Shown piece by piece: positions 16,478 through 24,678 of a DNA stretch of 34,675 bases; position 1 is the stretch's first letter; each line of letters starts with the position of its first letter. Position numbers and translations under genes: made by a program. The notes under the pieces are model-generated. The model saw nothing but the letters and a program-made list of their open reading frames with translations. It was not told the DNA's origin and did no database searches. The DNA comes from Pullulanibacillus pueri (GTDB lineage: Bacteria; Bacillota; Bacilli; Bacillales; Sporolactobacillaceae). The DNA is taken from the NCBI RefSeq assembly GCF_014639255.1, contig NZ_BMFV01000013.1:73945-108619 (forward strand), written 5' to 3'.

Positions 16478-17524
16478 TTACAGCTCATCAAAGCCATTGG
16501 ATTGCGTCACCTTCGTATACGTCCGTGATTTTTGTTCAAAGAAATCAGATTTGGTTTCATTGATCATCTCATCACTAAACACATGAATCCAGGGCATCGG
16601 ATTTTCACGGGCCTCATAGAAATTCTCTAGCCCCATTTGTCGAAGCCGTTTATTGGCGAGATATTCGATATAACCCGCAAACTCCTTTAGATCAATGCCC
16701 TCAATGTCCTTCAAAATGTAACCTGCCCATTCTTTCTCTAGTTGAACCGCCTGATGGATCGTATCGTAAATGTATTGAATATTTTCCTTCGTATTTAACT
16801 CAGGATTCTCAGATAACAGAATTCTAATAAACTGCGATATAAAATAAGCATGTTGCATTTCATCACGTTGAATATAGCTAATCATCGTACTTGTCTTCAA
16901 CATTTTTTGCCCGCGCGCGAGGTTATAAAAGAAAGCAAACCCTGCATAAAAGTAGATCCCCTCTAAATTAATGGAATTAATGCTCAACTGAAAGAGATTT
17001 TGTGGTGTCGGATTTTGTCTAAAGGCCTCATACGCCTCTAAGATGAGATGATTCCGTTTTTGAATAATGGGATCCTCTTTCGCTTGATTAAAACGCTCGT
17101 TTTGAACATGTAAAGGGACGAGTGAACTTAAAATATAGGAATAGGACTCATTGTGAACAGCTTCTTGTTGGGAAATGACCGCCAGAATCGCCTTAAAGCT
17201 CGAATCTGTAACATAGTCCATCACCTGTGTCATTGTCGGTGTTTGTAAACTATCTAAAGAAGCAAGTTGCGTATTAATCCGCAGAAAAATGTCTTTCTCT
17301 TTTTCCGTTAATGTATCCCACTGCTTAATATCATCTTGCATATTGATTTCTTGCGCCTTCCAAAAATTCCCCAACAACGTTTGATACAAGGTATACATTT
17401 GCGGATAAGCAATATCATTCCAATTGAGTAACCCCGAAGATTGTCCGTTGATAATACCCGTTGATTTATTTGGAAACTCTGAGTTTAAGAGTTTAATGCG
17501 TGTTAAAGGTTGTGTTGTATCCAT
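16478..17524 (-). CDS. nrdB: Ribonucleoside-diphosphate reductase, class I small subunit (beta)
   Basis: This 348-residue ferritin-like protein carries the dinuclear metal centre and the tyrosyl radical of class I ribonucleotide reductase. All canonical ligands can be placed: Asp in LASLDSLQT, Glu and His in QQEAVHNESYS with the radical Tyr four residues after the His, Glu in NLEGIYFYAGF, and Glu and His in QRDEMQHAYF. So it is not a Tyr-less or ligand-substituted variant. The C-terminal tail would dock on the large subunit. AAGGAGG precedes the ATG, and the gap to the large-subunit gene is 30 bases. The nrdF name is possible; I use nrdB because the large subunit looks NrdA-like. Confidence 0.92.
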   Translation of the reverse strand: MDTTQPLTRIKLLNSEFPNKSTGIINGQSSGLLNWNDIAYPQMYTLYQTLLGNFWKAQEINMQDDIKQWDTLTEKEKDIFLRINTQLASLDSLQTPTMTQVMDYVTDSSFKAILAVISQQEAVHNESYSYILSSLVPLHVQNERFNQAKEDPIIQKRNHLILEAYEAFRQNPTPQNLFQLSINSINLEGIYFYAGFAFFYNLARGQKMLKTSTMISYIQRDEMQHAYFISQFIRILLSENPELNTKENIQYIYDTIHQAVQLEKEWAGYILKDIEGIDLKEFAGYIEYLANKRLRQMGLENFYEARENPMPWIHVFSDEMINETKSDFFEQKSRTYTKVTQSNGFDEL

Positions 17525-17554
17525 GTCATCATTCCTCCTTGATGCTTGATGCTA

Positions 17555-19843
17555 TTAACTCATGCAGGCTTCGCATTCTTCGATTTCTGCTTGAGACGTA
17601 CTACGGACATAATAAGTTGTTTTTAATTTTTGCTCCCAGGCATCCAGATGAAGATTTAATAGTTCTTTCGCCTTGATATCATGTCGCACGTATAAATTAA
17701 AACTAATCGCTTGATCGATATGACGTTGACGAGCCGCGTTTTGCTTAATACTCCAGTGTTGATCAAGCATGTGTCTTGCCCGGCGATAATACGCATATGT
17801 CTTGTGATCGAGATCAGGTGCAGTGACTTTAAACTTAAAGTTTTTCTTTTCCTCTGCATATTCCACAGCATAAATCGGATCAATGCCATCTGTTGAGCCG
17901 CCAATTTTCGCAGTCGAAGAGTTCGGAGCGACAGCCATCATCCAACCATTACGAACACCGTTTTGTCGAACTAAATCTTTAAGCTCGTTCCAGCGAGGGC
18001 TGTGATAATGCTTTCTTTCAAAGTAAACACCCGTTTCCCATTCTGAACCTTTGAATTGACGATAAGCCCCTTTTTCTTTCGCTAAGGTCATGGAAGCCTT
18101 AATCGTTAAATAGGCAATGTGTTCATACAGTTCATCTGCATAATTGACCGCTGCATCTGATTCCCAATCTATCGATTTTAGTGCAAGCAGGTGATGCCAG
18201 CCAAAAGTTCCTAAACCTACTGCTCTAAACCTTTGATTCGTTGCTGTCGCTTGCCCGACCACTATTGTATTAAGATCGATAACATTATCCAGCATTCTCA
18301 TTTGAATAGGGATTAACCGCTCTAAGACATCCGCACGCACTGCACGTGGGAGATTAATAGACGATAGATTACAGACAACGAAATCACCAGGCTTACGAAC
18401 GATGACAATATTGCCTTCTTCATCTCTATACTCCTTAACAATCGTAGTGGCTGACATATTTTGTGCAATTTCTGTACAAAGATTACTACAGAAGATGGAC
18501 GTCCGCCCTTCCCCTAGCACATGCTTATTCGGATTTTGCCTGTTCACTTCATCACGATAAAACATATAAGGTGTCCCTGTTTCAAGCTGTGCCACCATGA
18601 TCCGGGCCATAATATCCATTGCTCGATAGGTTTTCCGCGGTAAAAGCGGATGATTGACGGCTTCCACATACTTCTCAGTGAAATACTTTCGATCCGTTTC
18701 ATCGTAAAAATCTTCTAAACCTAAAGGATTTCCGGCTTCATCCTGCCATCCCATGATCTGCTTAACTTGATGAGGACAGAAAACATGCCATTCGCCAATG
18801 CTCTTGCCACTTTCATCTACCTCTTGTAATTTTTCCATGAAATGATCTGGAATCGACACACCAGTAAAAATATCGTGTGCCTTTCGCCGTTCGTCCCCAT
18901 TATTTGTTTTGAGATCAAGAAAGCCATTCATAATATCCTTATGGAAAACATCAAGATAGACGGCTACAGCCCCTTGCCGTTGACCGAGTTGATCAACACT
19001 CACTGCCGTATCATTAATCAATCGGATCCAGGGAACAACACCAGAAGAATTGCCTTTGAATTTCTTAATATCAGAGCCTAGTGCCCGGACCTTGCCAAAA
19101 TAAATACCAATACCCCCACCATCTTTACTTAAACGAGCAATATCCCAGTTATTTAAATAAATGCCATCTAACGAATCATCGACGGTGTCAATAAAACAAG
19201 AGGACAACTGCCCAAAACTTTTTCCCGCGTTCGATAACGTAGGCGTCGCCACTGTCATGTACAAATGACTTAAAGCCCAATAGGCCTCTTTAACCAACGC
19301 CACACGCTGATCTTCCGGTTCATTCATCATTAGCGTCATCGCGATGATCATAAAACGTTCTTGAGGTAACTCATAAAGATGTCTGTCATGGTCACGCGCA
19401 AGATAGCGATCTGCCAGTAAAAACAATCCTATATAGTTAAAAAGTTCATCACACTTAGGATCGATAGCATGAGCAATGTCATCAATCTCCTGGTGTGAAT
19501 AGCTGTCTAAAAGTTTGCTTGAATAGATTCCCTTTTTCGTTAGAGTCTCTATGAGTTCATAAAAGCGATCATATTTTTGTTCAGCATCATACTTCCGATT
19601 CTCAGCTGCTTCTTTATACAATGCATTCAGATACAAATGAGCGGCAGCAAAAGTCCACTTCGGTTGATCCATCGCAATATGATTTAAAGAATAAAAAAGT
19701 GCATGTTGATTGGCCTGACTTTGAGTAGCCTCCAAATCTAGCAATTGTTGTTTTAATTCGGTAACATCTAAGTTATATTTTTCAGAGATGCTCTGCACAG
19801 CGTCTAAAACAGAATCAATGTCACTTCGTAAATATGTACTCAA
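17555..19843 (-). CDS. nrdA: Ribonucleoside-diphosphate reductase, class I large subunit (alpha)
   Basis: This 762-residue catalytic subunit reduces ribonucleoside diphosphates to deoxyribonucleotides. Visible residues are the SSCF cysteine and the later CNLSSINL cysteine of the redox pair, NLCTE with Asn, thiyl Cys and Glu, SKDGGGIG, and YYVRS with the two radical-relay tyrosines. The C-terminal CEACMS carries the shuttle cysteine pair. A complete ATP-cone is not evident at the N terminus. I chose the TTG start at 19843: AAAGGAGGA ends seven bases upstream, whereas the ATG at 19864 would encode that ribosome site (as SKGG). Regulation is layered upstream: NrdR boxes, a cobalamin riboswitch, a terminator and an anti-SD. 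nrdE is an alternative name. Confidence 0.93.
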   Translation of the reverse strand: MSTYLRSDIDSVLDAVQSISEKYNLDVTELKQQLLDLEATQSQANQHALFYSLNHIAMDQPKWTFAAAHLYLNALYKEAAENRKYDAEQKYDRFYELIETLTKKGIYSSKLLDSYSHQEIDDIAHAIDPKCDELFNYIGLFLLADRYLARDHDRHLYELPQERFMIIAMTLMMNEPEDQRVALVKEAYWALSHLYMTVATPTLSNAGKSFGQLSSCFIDTVDDSLDGIYLNNWDIARLSKDGGGIGIYFGKVRALGSDIKKFKGNSSGVVPWIRLINDTAVSVDQLGQRQGAVAVYLDVFHKDIMNGFLDLKTNNGDERRKAHDIFTGVSIPDHFMEKLQEVDESGKSIGEWHVFCPHQVKQIMGWQDEAGNPLGLEDFYDETDRKYFTEKYVEAVNHPLLPRKTYRAMDIMARIMVAQLETGTPYMFYRDEVNRQNPNKHVLGEGRTSIFCSNLCTEIAQNMSATTIVKEYRDEEGNIVIVRKPGDFVVCNLSSINLPRAVRADVLERLIPIQMRMLDNVIDLNTIVVGQATATNQRFRAVGLGTFGWHHLLALKSIDWESDAAVNYADELYEHIAYLTIKASMTLAKEKGAYRQFKGSEWETGVYFERKHYHSPRWNELKDLVRQNGVRNGWMMAVAPNSSTAKIGGSTDGIDPIYAVEYAEEKKNFKFKVTAPDLDHKTYAYYRRARHMLDQHWSIKQNAARQRHIDQAISFNLYVRHDIKAKELLNLHLDAWEQKLKTTYYVRSTSQAEIEECEACMS

Positions 19844-19849
19844 AAAAAT

Positions 19850-19921
19850 TCCTCCTTTGGACATTAAAAAACCCGCTCAGGGAATAAGAGCGGGCGAGAG
19901 ACAATAACAGTAAAAGGAGGA
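19850..19921 (-). promoter_or_regulatory. SD / anti-SD pair enclosing the riboswitch terminator
   Basis: On the - strand, the nrdA ribosome site AAAGGAGGA (19850-19858) is exactly complementary to TCCTCCTTT (19913-19921), which lies just upstream of the terminator hairpin. Pairing of the two extends the terminator stem and would hide the ribosome site, so one structure could block both transcription and translation. Confidence 0.65.
19865..19894 (-). terminator. Riboswitch-controlled intrinsic terminator before nrdA
   Basis: Perfect arms CCCGCTC (19888-19894) and GAGCGGG (19872-19878) with a 9-base loop are followed by six Ts (19866-19871). It is located after the cobalamin aptamer and directly before the nrdA ribosome site, the usual place for an attenuator. 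Confidence 0.88.
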
Positions 19922-20002
19922 TTATGCATGAATGCAAACCTATCCTTCGTTGCCATCGCATCACCTTCTCACTCCCCGAAGAAGTCTGAAACTATTTGAA
20001 TT

Positions 20003-20165
20003 AAGACAGGTCTACTGACTCGTGCATTAGCCTACTTTGAACCCTTCCCATATAATAGTTTTGAAGAACCATTATACAGTGGTACGTTCAGTTCGTTGCA
20101 CTTACAGTTGCGGGGGCAGTTCTAGCTTTTCACTAGATTCCCTATTAAGCCTAAAGGCATCTTAA
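20003..20165 (-). promoter_or_regulatory. Cobalamin (B12) riboswitch
   Basis: The - strand leader carries the ordered conserved blocks of the cobalamin aptamer: GATGCC with TTAATAGGGAAT, then AACTGCCCCCGCAACTGTAAG, then ACCACTGTATAATGG of the B12 box, then GGGAAGG, and finally GAGTCAGTAGACCTG. It precedes the terminator and anti-SD and the class I RNR genes. The known logic of such switches is that adenosylcobalamin turns expression off, sparing the B12-independent RNR when a B12-dependent class II enzyme can work. The aptamer is clear; the presence of a class II RNR elsewhere is inferred. Confidence 0.92.
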
Positions 20166-20175
20166 CTCTAGACAA

Positions 20176-20222
20176 TCACAATATAGAGTATTAAATACTA
20201 AATCACACTCAATATATAGTAT
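20176..20222 (-). promoter_or_regulatory. Tandem NrdR boxes
   Basis: Two 16-base sites match the NrdR consensus acaCWATATATWGtgt. Box 1 (20207-20222) has the perfect core CTATATATTG on the - strand. Box 2 (20176-20191) has the core CTCTATATTG with one mismatch. Their centres are 31 bases apart, about three helical turns, a typical spacing for cooperative NrdR binding. They lie between the candidate promoter and the riboswitch. Confidence 0.8.
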
Positions 20223-20237
20223 TAAATATCTTCCTTT

Positions 20238-20266
20238 ATACTAATCTATTTGTGCGATTTAAACAA
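20238..20266 (-). promoter_or_regulatory. Candidate sigma-A promoter of the nrd operon
   Basis: On the - strand, TTGTTT (20261-20266) and TAGTAT (20238-20243) are separated by exactly 17 bases. Transcription would start near 20231, just upstream of the NrdR boxes, which then act as downstream operators. Confidence 0.5.
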
Positions 20267-20426
20267 GAGATAAAATTAAAACTTCCTCAACCAAATGCCT
20301 CATAATGGTAAACAAAGCTGAATACAGCCCTTCATAAAAAAATATTCACGTCAATTTTTTTTAAAATGCATAGAATCTTTTCATAGTAAAAGGCTATGAA
20401 AGGTGAATAACAGGAGGAAATCGGTG

Positions 20427-21302
20427 ATGAGACCTTTTTTTATGATTATTTTTATCACGACAGCAATCATTTTAGAAAGTATACTGAACAAACCCCATTT
20501 AGCATTTGGAAAAGAGGATAAATATATACCTGTGTTAATGTACCATACATTTGATAACACCCCTTCTTTTCCATATATAAACACTTCACCCGCTCACTTT
20601 GAAGAGCAAATGACGACCCTAAAACAAGCGGGTTACTCTACAATTACAATTGGGGACTTATTAGATTACTTACAAGGTGAAGATCATCTACCCACAAAAC
20701 CAATATTAATTACCATTGATGATGGCTATCGTTCCATTTACACCAATGCCTATCCCATTATCAAGAAATATAAGTTATTTGTTTGCCTGTTTATATCAAC
20801 AAGTTATGTTCAAAAAGGACAAAGGTTGGGCCGTCCCTTTCTTAATTGGACTCAAATAAGGAAAATGTATCATTCTGGTTTAGTGGAAGTTCAAAATCAT
20901 ACCCATGATTTACATTGGCGATATAACAACAAAGCCGGTAAAGAAGCTTTAATAACGCCCACTTCCAAAGATGGGGAACACTTAACCCACAAAAAACATC
21001 ATCGTATTGTTAAAAGGGATATTAACAAGGCTAAACAAATGATAGAAAAGAACGTCGGTAACTCTGTTTTTGCCTTCGCCTATCCCTATGGTGCCTATAA
21101 CAAAGATATAGAAAACATCGTGAGTCAACAGCATCAGCTCATTTTTACGACGACAACAGGAATAAATACCTTTGGGACCAATAGGTTAGAAATAAAAAGA
21201 ATAAATATCAATGATTCTTTAAAAGGGAAACAAATCATCAAAGAGATCAAGGCGTTAGAAAATTATTCGGATGTCCTTTTCTTTGGTACAAACGGCTTCT
21301 AA
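20427..21302 (+). CDS. Exported polysaccharide deacetylase (PgaB/IcaB/YadE-like)
   Basis: This 291-residue protein has an N-terminal signal or anchor (FFMIIFITTAIILESIL) and a carbohydrate esterase 4 domain of the PgaB/IcaB subgroup. Motifs are VLMYHTF at the domain start, TIDDGY (catalytic Asp and metal Asp), VQNHTHDLH with the metal histidines, and FAYPYG. Such enzymes deacetylate poly-N-acetylglucosamine-like polymers or peptidoglycan. I prefer the ATG at 20427, 9 bases after AGGAGG; a GTG at 20424 is also possible, and the frame from 20403 would contain the ribosome site. It is transcribed away from the nrd leader and ends at a bidirectional terminator shared with the transporter gene to the right. 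Confidence 0.87.
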   Translation: MRPFFMIIFITTAIILESILNKPHLAFGKEDKYIPVLMYHTFDNTPSFPYINTSPAHFEEQMTTLKQAGYSTITIGDLLDYLQGEDHLPTKPILITIDDGYRSIYTNAYPIIKKYKLFVCLFISTSYVQKGQRLGRPFLNWTQIRKMYHSGLVEVQNHTHDLHWRYNNKAGKEALITPTSKDGEHLTHKKHHRIVKRDINKAKQMIEKNVGNSVFAFAYPYGAYNKDIENIVSQQHQLIFTTTTGINTFGTNRLEIKRININDSLKGKQIIKEIKALENYSDVLFFGTNGF

Positions 21303-21386
21303 CGTCAACATCATGATTCAAAAAATCTTTCAAAAGGAACGAGTAGCTGAACTCAACTGTAACATCCCCTCCTCCAGATCGTGAAA

Positions 21387-21422
21387 AAACCCAAGTTCAG
21401 CTCTTTTGCCGAACTTGGGTTT
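21387..21422. terminator. Bidirectional terminator between deacetylase and cstA
   Basis: Perfect 12-bp arms AAACCCAAGTTC (21387-21398) and GAACTTGGGTTT (21411-21422) have T-rich tails on both strands. It serves the two convergent genes. Confidence 0.9.
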
Positions 21423-21453
21423 CTTTATACGCTTTTCAAATTGTATTTATTGA

Positions 21454-22896
21454 TTAAGCGACCTTTTCTAAATCTACAGGCAGTTGCTCATTCATATTTT
21501 GCTTTGCTTTGATCCAGAATAAGCCGATGATGATGACCGCAATGATAAGCGAGCCGATAAAGGAAAGCGGCATCGGTAAATTAAAGCCAATAGGTGCATT
21601 CAAAATATACGTAAAGGTAAAGATGGTTGCAAAGGTCGCTGGAATCGAAGCCACCCAATGAAACTTCCGACTTAACACAAGATACATTGCCCCTACCCAT
21701 AGAGCAATCATAGCTGTCGTTTGGTTGGCCCATGAGAAGTAACGCCATAAGATATTAAAATCAATGCGGGTTAATAAAAACGAAATGATGAATAAAGGAG
21801 CTGCGATCCAAATACGATTTAAAATTTTGGTTTGGCCCACTTTAATGTAATCCGCTATAATCATACGAGCGCTTCGGAAACACGTGTCACCAGAAGTAAT
21901 TGGTAAAATAATAACCCCTAAAACCGCCAATGTTCCGCCAATTGAGCCAAGCATCTTAGTTGATACTTCGCTTACAACGGCTGCCGGTCCTGCAGTATTA
22001 ATCAATTCATTTAAGTCGGTCCCGTGGAAGAGGCTCATAGCTGCAGCTGCCCAAATCATGGCAATAATCCCTTCTGCAATCATCATGCCATAAAACACCC
22101 GTCGCGCTTGGTTTTCGTTCTTCAATGTCCGAGAGATTATAGGACTTTGAGTCGCATGAAATCCCGATAACGCGCCACAAGAAATGGTTAAGAAAAGCAA
22201 CGGAAAAATCGGGGTCCCAGCAGGATGTAGATTTTTCAAGGTACTCATCGAGAGTTCAGGAATTGGAGCCCCTGTTACAATAAGGCCCACACCGACCCCA
22301 ACGGCACTAATCACAAGAAGAATACCAAAAATCGGATAGATACGTCCGATAATCTTATCAATAGGTAAAATTGTGGATGCAATATAGTAAATAAAGATAA
22401 CGGCAACAATAATTCCCAATGCCACCCAACCATTCATCAAATTATGAAGCAATTCAGCAGGCGAAGTAACGAAAACGGTTCCAGTTAAAAGCAAAAGCAA
22501 GACTGAAAAAATATTAACAACATGTTTCATCGCTTTTCCTAAAAACTTTCCCGCCAGTTCAGGAAGATGAGCCCCTCTGTTACGAATGGAAATCATCCCT
22601 GTTAAGTAATCATGAACAGCCCCAGCAAAAATACAGCCAAATACGATCCATAAAAAGGCAACAGGGCCATAAAGCGCTCCCATAATAGGGCCAAAAATTG
22701 GACCAACCCCAGCAATGTTCAAAAGTTGAATCATCGCATTCTTTTTCGTACTCATTGGCACATAATCAATATTATCTTGGTTGGCATAGGCTGGGGTCTT
22801 TCTCGCACTTTTTACCCCAAAAAGTTTTTCAATGACTTTCCCATAAGTGAAATAGCCTACAATAAGTAAAATAATAGCAAGAATAAAGGTTACCAT
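21454..22896 (-). CDS. cstA: CstA-family carbon starvation protein, probable pyruvate/peptide transporter
   Basis: This 480-residue protein has about twelve membrane segments and the CstA signatures MIQLLNIAGVGPIFGPIMGA, FGCIFAGAVHDYLTGMISIR, SCGALSGFHATQSPIISRTL and LPITSGDTCFRSARMI. It is the short form of the family, clearly shorter than E. coli CstA at about 700 residues. Members import pyruvate or peptides when preferred carbon runs out. I chose the ATG at 22896 because AAAGGAG lies just upstream, inside the longer frame from 22923. A perfect cre match 96-110 bases upstream supports catabolite control. The nearby lactate operon makes a role in pyruvate traffic plausible. Confidence 0.9.
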   Translation of the reverse strand: MVTFILAIILLIVGYFTYGKVIEKLFGVKSARKTPAYANQDNIDYVPMSTKKNAMIQLLNIAGVGPIFGPIMGALYGPVAFLWIVFGCIFAGAVHDYLTGMISIRNRGAHLPELAGKFLGKAMKHVVNIFSVLLLLLTGTVFVTSPAELLHNLMNGWVALGIIVAVIFIYYIASTILPIDKIIGRIYPIFGILLVISAVGVGVGLIVTGAPIPELSMSTLKNLHPAGTPIFPLLFLTISCGALSGFHATQSPIISRTLKNENQARRVFYGMMIAEGIIAMIWAAAAMSLFHGTDLNELINTAGPAAVVSEVSTKMLGSIGGTLAVLGVIILPITSGDTCFRSARMIIADYIKVGQTKILNRIWIAAPLFIISFLLTRIDFNILWRYFSWANQTTAMIALWVGAMYLVLSRKFHWVASIPATFATIFTFTYILNAPIGFNLPMPLSFIGSLIIAVIIIGLFWIKAKQNMNEQLPVDLEKVA

Positions 22897-22991
22897 CTCT
22901 AAAATCTCCTTTCTGATGCACACAAACTATGTTAGAACAGTTGTCATAAAAACCTTGATGATCAATTTTAGATCCGTAAGATAAAAGCGAT

Positions 22992-23006
22992 TGAAATCGT
23001 TTTCAT
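22992..23006 (-). promoter_or_regulatory. cre site upstream of cstA
   Basis: The - strand reads ATGAAAACGATTTCA, matching WTGNAANCGNWNNCW at every fixed position and nearly palindromic. It lies about 100 bases before the cstA start, in an AT-rich promoter region where I could not fix a -10/-35 pair. Confidence 0.7.
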
Positions 23007-23221
23007 CCCTTATATTTACTAATTTATCATATTTATATATAAATGAAAAGAAGATTTTTTAAAAAACACATGACTATTTTATGTTTAAAAACGGTCGTCC
23101 ATGCTTGAGGATATCATCGTTTTAACCGCCAAAAGGTCAGAGCAATAAGAGCGGCTAGCCCTAATATAAAAATGCCTTTACACCACTAGCAATCAAGTTC
23201 ATGAGAGTGGAAAACGACCAT

Positions 23222-23259
23222 TTCTGGAGCGGAAATCCGCATCGTCCTGATAACCAGAA
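23222..23259 (+). repeat. Solitary right end of the repeat family, next to copy C
   Basis: TTCTGGAGCGGAAATCCGCA at 23222 with closing CCAGAA at 23254-23259 forms a hairpin. It matches the right end of repeat D (28504-28539) and, with changes, that of copy A (from 9464), yet it stands directly to the left of copy C. It looks like the remnant of a second element. The stretch 23040-23215 has no gene I can support. Confidence 0.65.
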
Positions 23260-23283
23260 TTTTATATACTTTTAATTAGAAAA

Positions 23284-23875
23284 ACCGGGCGAAATGCATG
23301 CCCGGTCCTTATTAAAACACGGAATAAGATTTTAATCCCAAAAGGCACCAGCGGCAACCCGTTGCTCGGAACGGAAGGCGCGAGATTCGGAACACTTATA
23401 CTCAGTGTATTCCTCAGCGCCGCTGACTCACGGGTGCCTAAACTAGAGTCCTTCGGGAACGGGGCCAGCGTGACTTCACGAGTAATCTTCGAGTTGTTCC
23501 GAGAAAGCTGACGACGAAGCAATACTCGTAGACGCAGGAACAGGGGTTTTTAGTCATAAATACTTAAGAACCTCACTATATTATTCCCAAGTTAGCTGAG
23601 GATACTAAGGTCGATCGACTAAAACCGTCACATCCGTGTGACAACGTCAAAGCTAGCACTTCAACCACCCCAAAAAGTAAAGAACACTTTTCGGGGACCC
23701 CGATTACCACCCCAAAAAGTAAAGAACACTTTTCGGGGACCCCGATGGTGCGTCGGACGCCGACCCTACCCACATCAAAAAATCGTAAAAACGCGATTTT
23801 TCTGCGAGGATTATTCTCTTAACAGCTTTCCTTAGTCGTGTGGGCATGAGGAAAGCGAGCGACCTGGAGTGGCGA
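23284..23875 (+). repeat. Structured interspersed repeat, copy C
   Basis: This copy has the same order of stem-loops as copy A: ACCGGGC/GCCCGGT (23284-23306), the large nested hairpin 23343-23439 (AGGCACC/GGTGCCT, GGCGC/GCGCC, GGAACACT/AGTG-TA-TTCC), TGTTCC...GGAACA (23495-23542), GTCACA-TCCG-TGTGAC, two 42-base hairpin units (23668-23696, 23710-23738), the AAAAATCG/CGATTTTT hairpin (23777-23801) and GCTTTCCT...AGGAAAGC (to about 23859). Its right end decays after AGCGAC. It lies between convergent-free spacers of cstA and lutC and carries no convincing protein-coding gene. Confidence 0.8.
23668..23738 (+). repeat. Two tandem 42-base hairpin units in copy C
   Basis: The units at 23668-23696 and 23710-23738 are identical to each other in stem and loop (AAAGAAC). 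Confidence 0.9.
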
Positions 23876-23976
23876 TCAACACTATAAGCGTTAAACTTAT
23901 AAATGCTGATATTATAAAGAAAACTGGGAGTGCTTCCCGGCCTTCGATTAGCGGTATTAAAACTCTCTATTAAAAC

Positions 23977-24678
23977 TTAGCGATCAAGAACAATAAGATA
24001 AGCGACCTTGATAGGACCATGGACACCGACAACGAGGTTCATCTCAATATCCGCGCTATTACTCGGCCCGGAGACCATATTAATATAGGGTTCTATCATC
24101 TCCCCAGCCTGCACGCGGTCTTGAATAACTTTCATCGCCTGGGTTATTCTCGGCACAATGATGCTTTTAGGCACGATGACAATGGAGGTGATCGGCAGGA
24201 GACTGATGGATCGAGCTTTATACTTATCATTAAAGAAGACCGCTGTTCCTGATTCGGCTAAGCTAATATCACTAAAAGAAATTCCGATATTTGCCTCCTT
24301 TGCTTTATCAATATTTAAAGCGCCCAAATCAGTATCCCAGATATGGGTTTCATTTTGGTCAAGAACTTCCTGGAGGCCAAAATCATGGAAGCGAGGATCC
24401 TGCCCGACAACAATCGAGCCACCCCCATAAGTCGTCAGCAGCTCAGCTAGAGCTGAAGGTAAAGCCTCTGCCTTAGTTTCCTTCACTGATGTATGAACCG
24501 GCTCGCAAGCCTTTTTAAAGGTTGCCAGGAGTTCATCCTGTGAGTCTCCTTTAAAGACCTCCCATTGTGGGCGATAGTTCCAGCTTGGCTTTGACACTTT
24601 TGTTCTTCTTTCACGTCCTAGTTTATTAGCAATATTATCTAGAAAGGCTTCACGATTATGAATAGTCCCTTGTGTCAT
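23977..24678 (-). CDS. lutC: L-lactate utilization protein LutC (LUD domain)
   Basis: This 233-residue LUD-domain protein is the third component of the LutABC complex that oxidises L-lactate to pyruvate in the cytoplasm. Family hallmarks are the N-terminal [17 protein letters not shown], the [22 protein letters not shown] stretch (here [19 protein letters not shown]) and the C-terminal [19 protein letters not shown]. Its start overlaps the lutB stop as ATGA, so the two are translationally coupled. It is the last gene of the lutR-lutA-lutB-lutC run. I saw no clear terminator after it before repeat C. Confidence 0.94.
   Translation of the reverse strand: MTQGTIHNREAFLDNIANKLGRERRTKVSKPSWNYRPQWEVFKGDSQDELLATFKKACEPVHTSVKETKAEALPSALAELLTTYGGGSIVVGQDPRFHDFGLQEVLDQNETHIWDTDLGALNIDKAKEANIGISFSDISLAESGTAVFFNDKYKARSISLLPITSIVIVPKSIIVPRITQAMKVIQDRVQAGEMIEPYINMVSGPSNSADIEMNLVVGVHGPIKVAYLIVLDR

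Noticed and set aside
19928..19999. Short + strand frame of 23 codons with a strong AAAGGAGG upstream, opposite the nrd leader
   Set aside because: The apparent ribosome site is the reverse complement of the anti-SD that pairs with the nrdA ribosome site, so it has another explanation. The product has no features.
23084..23210. Possible remnant of a small membrane protein on the - strand (GIFILGLAALIALTFW in one frame)
   Set aside because: No intact start and frame; it needs a frameshift and has no ribosome site. Too short to support even as a pseudogene.
23262..23522. 86-codon - strand frame in copy C with the REVTLAPFPK wording, also seen in copy B
   Set aside because: It runs through the large nested hairpin and is not conserved in length or frame between copies. 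It is best explained by the repeat.
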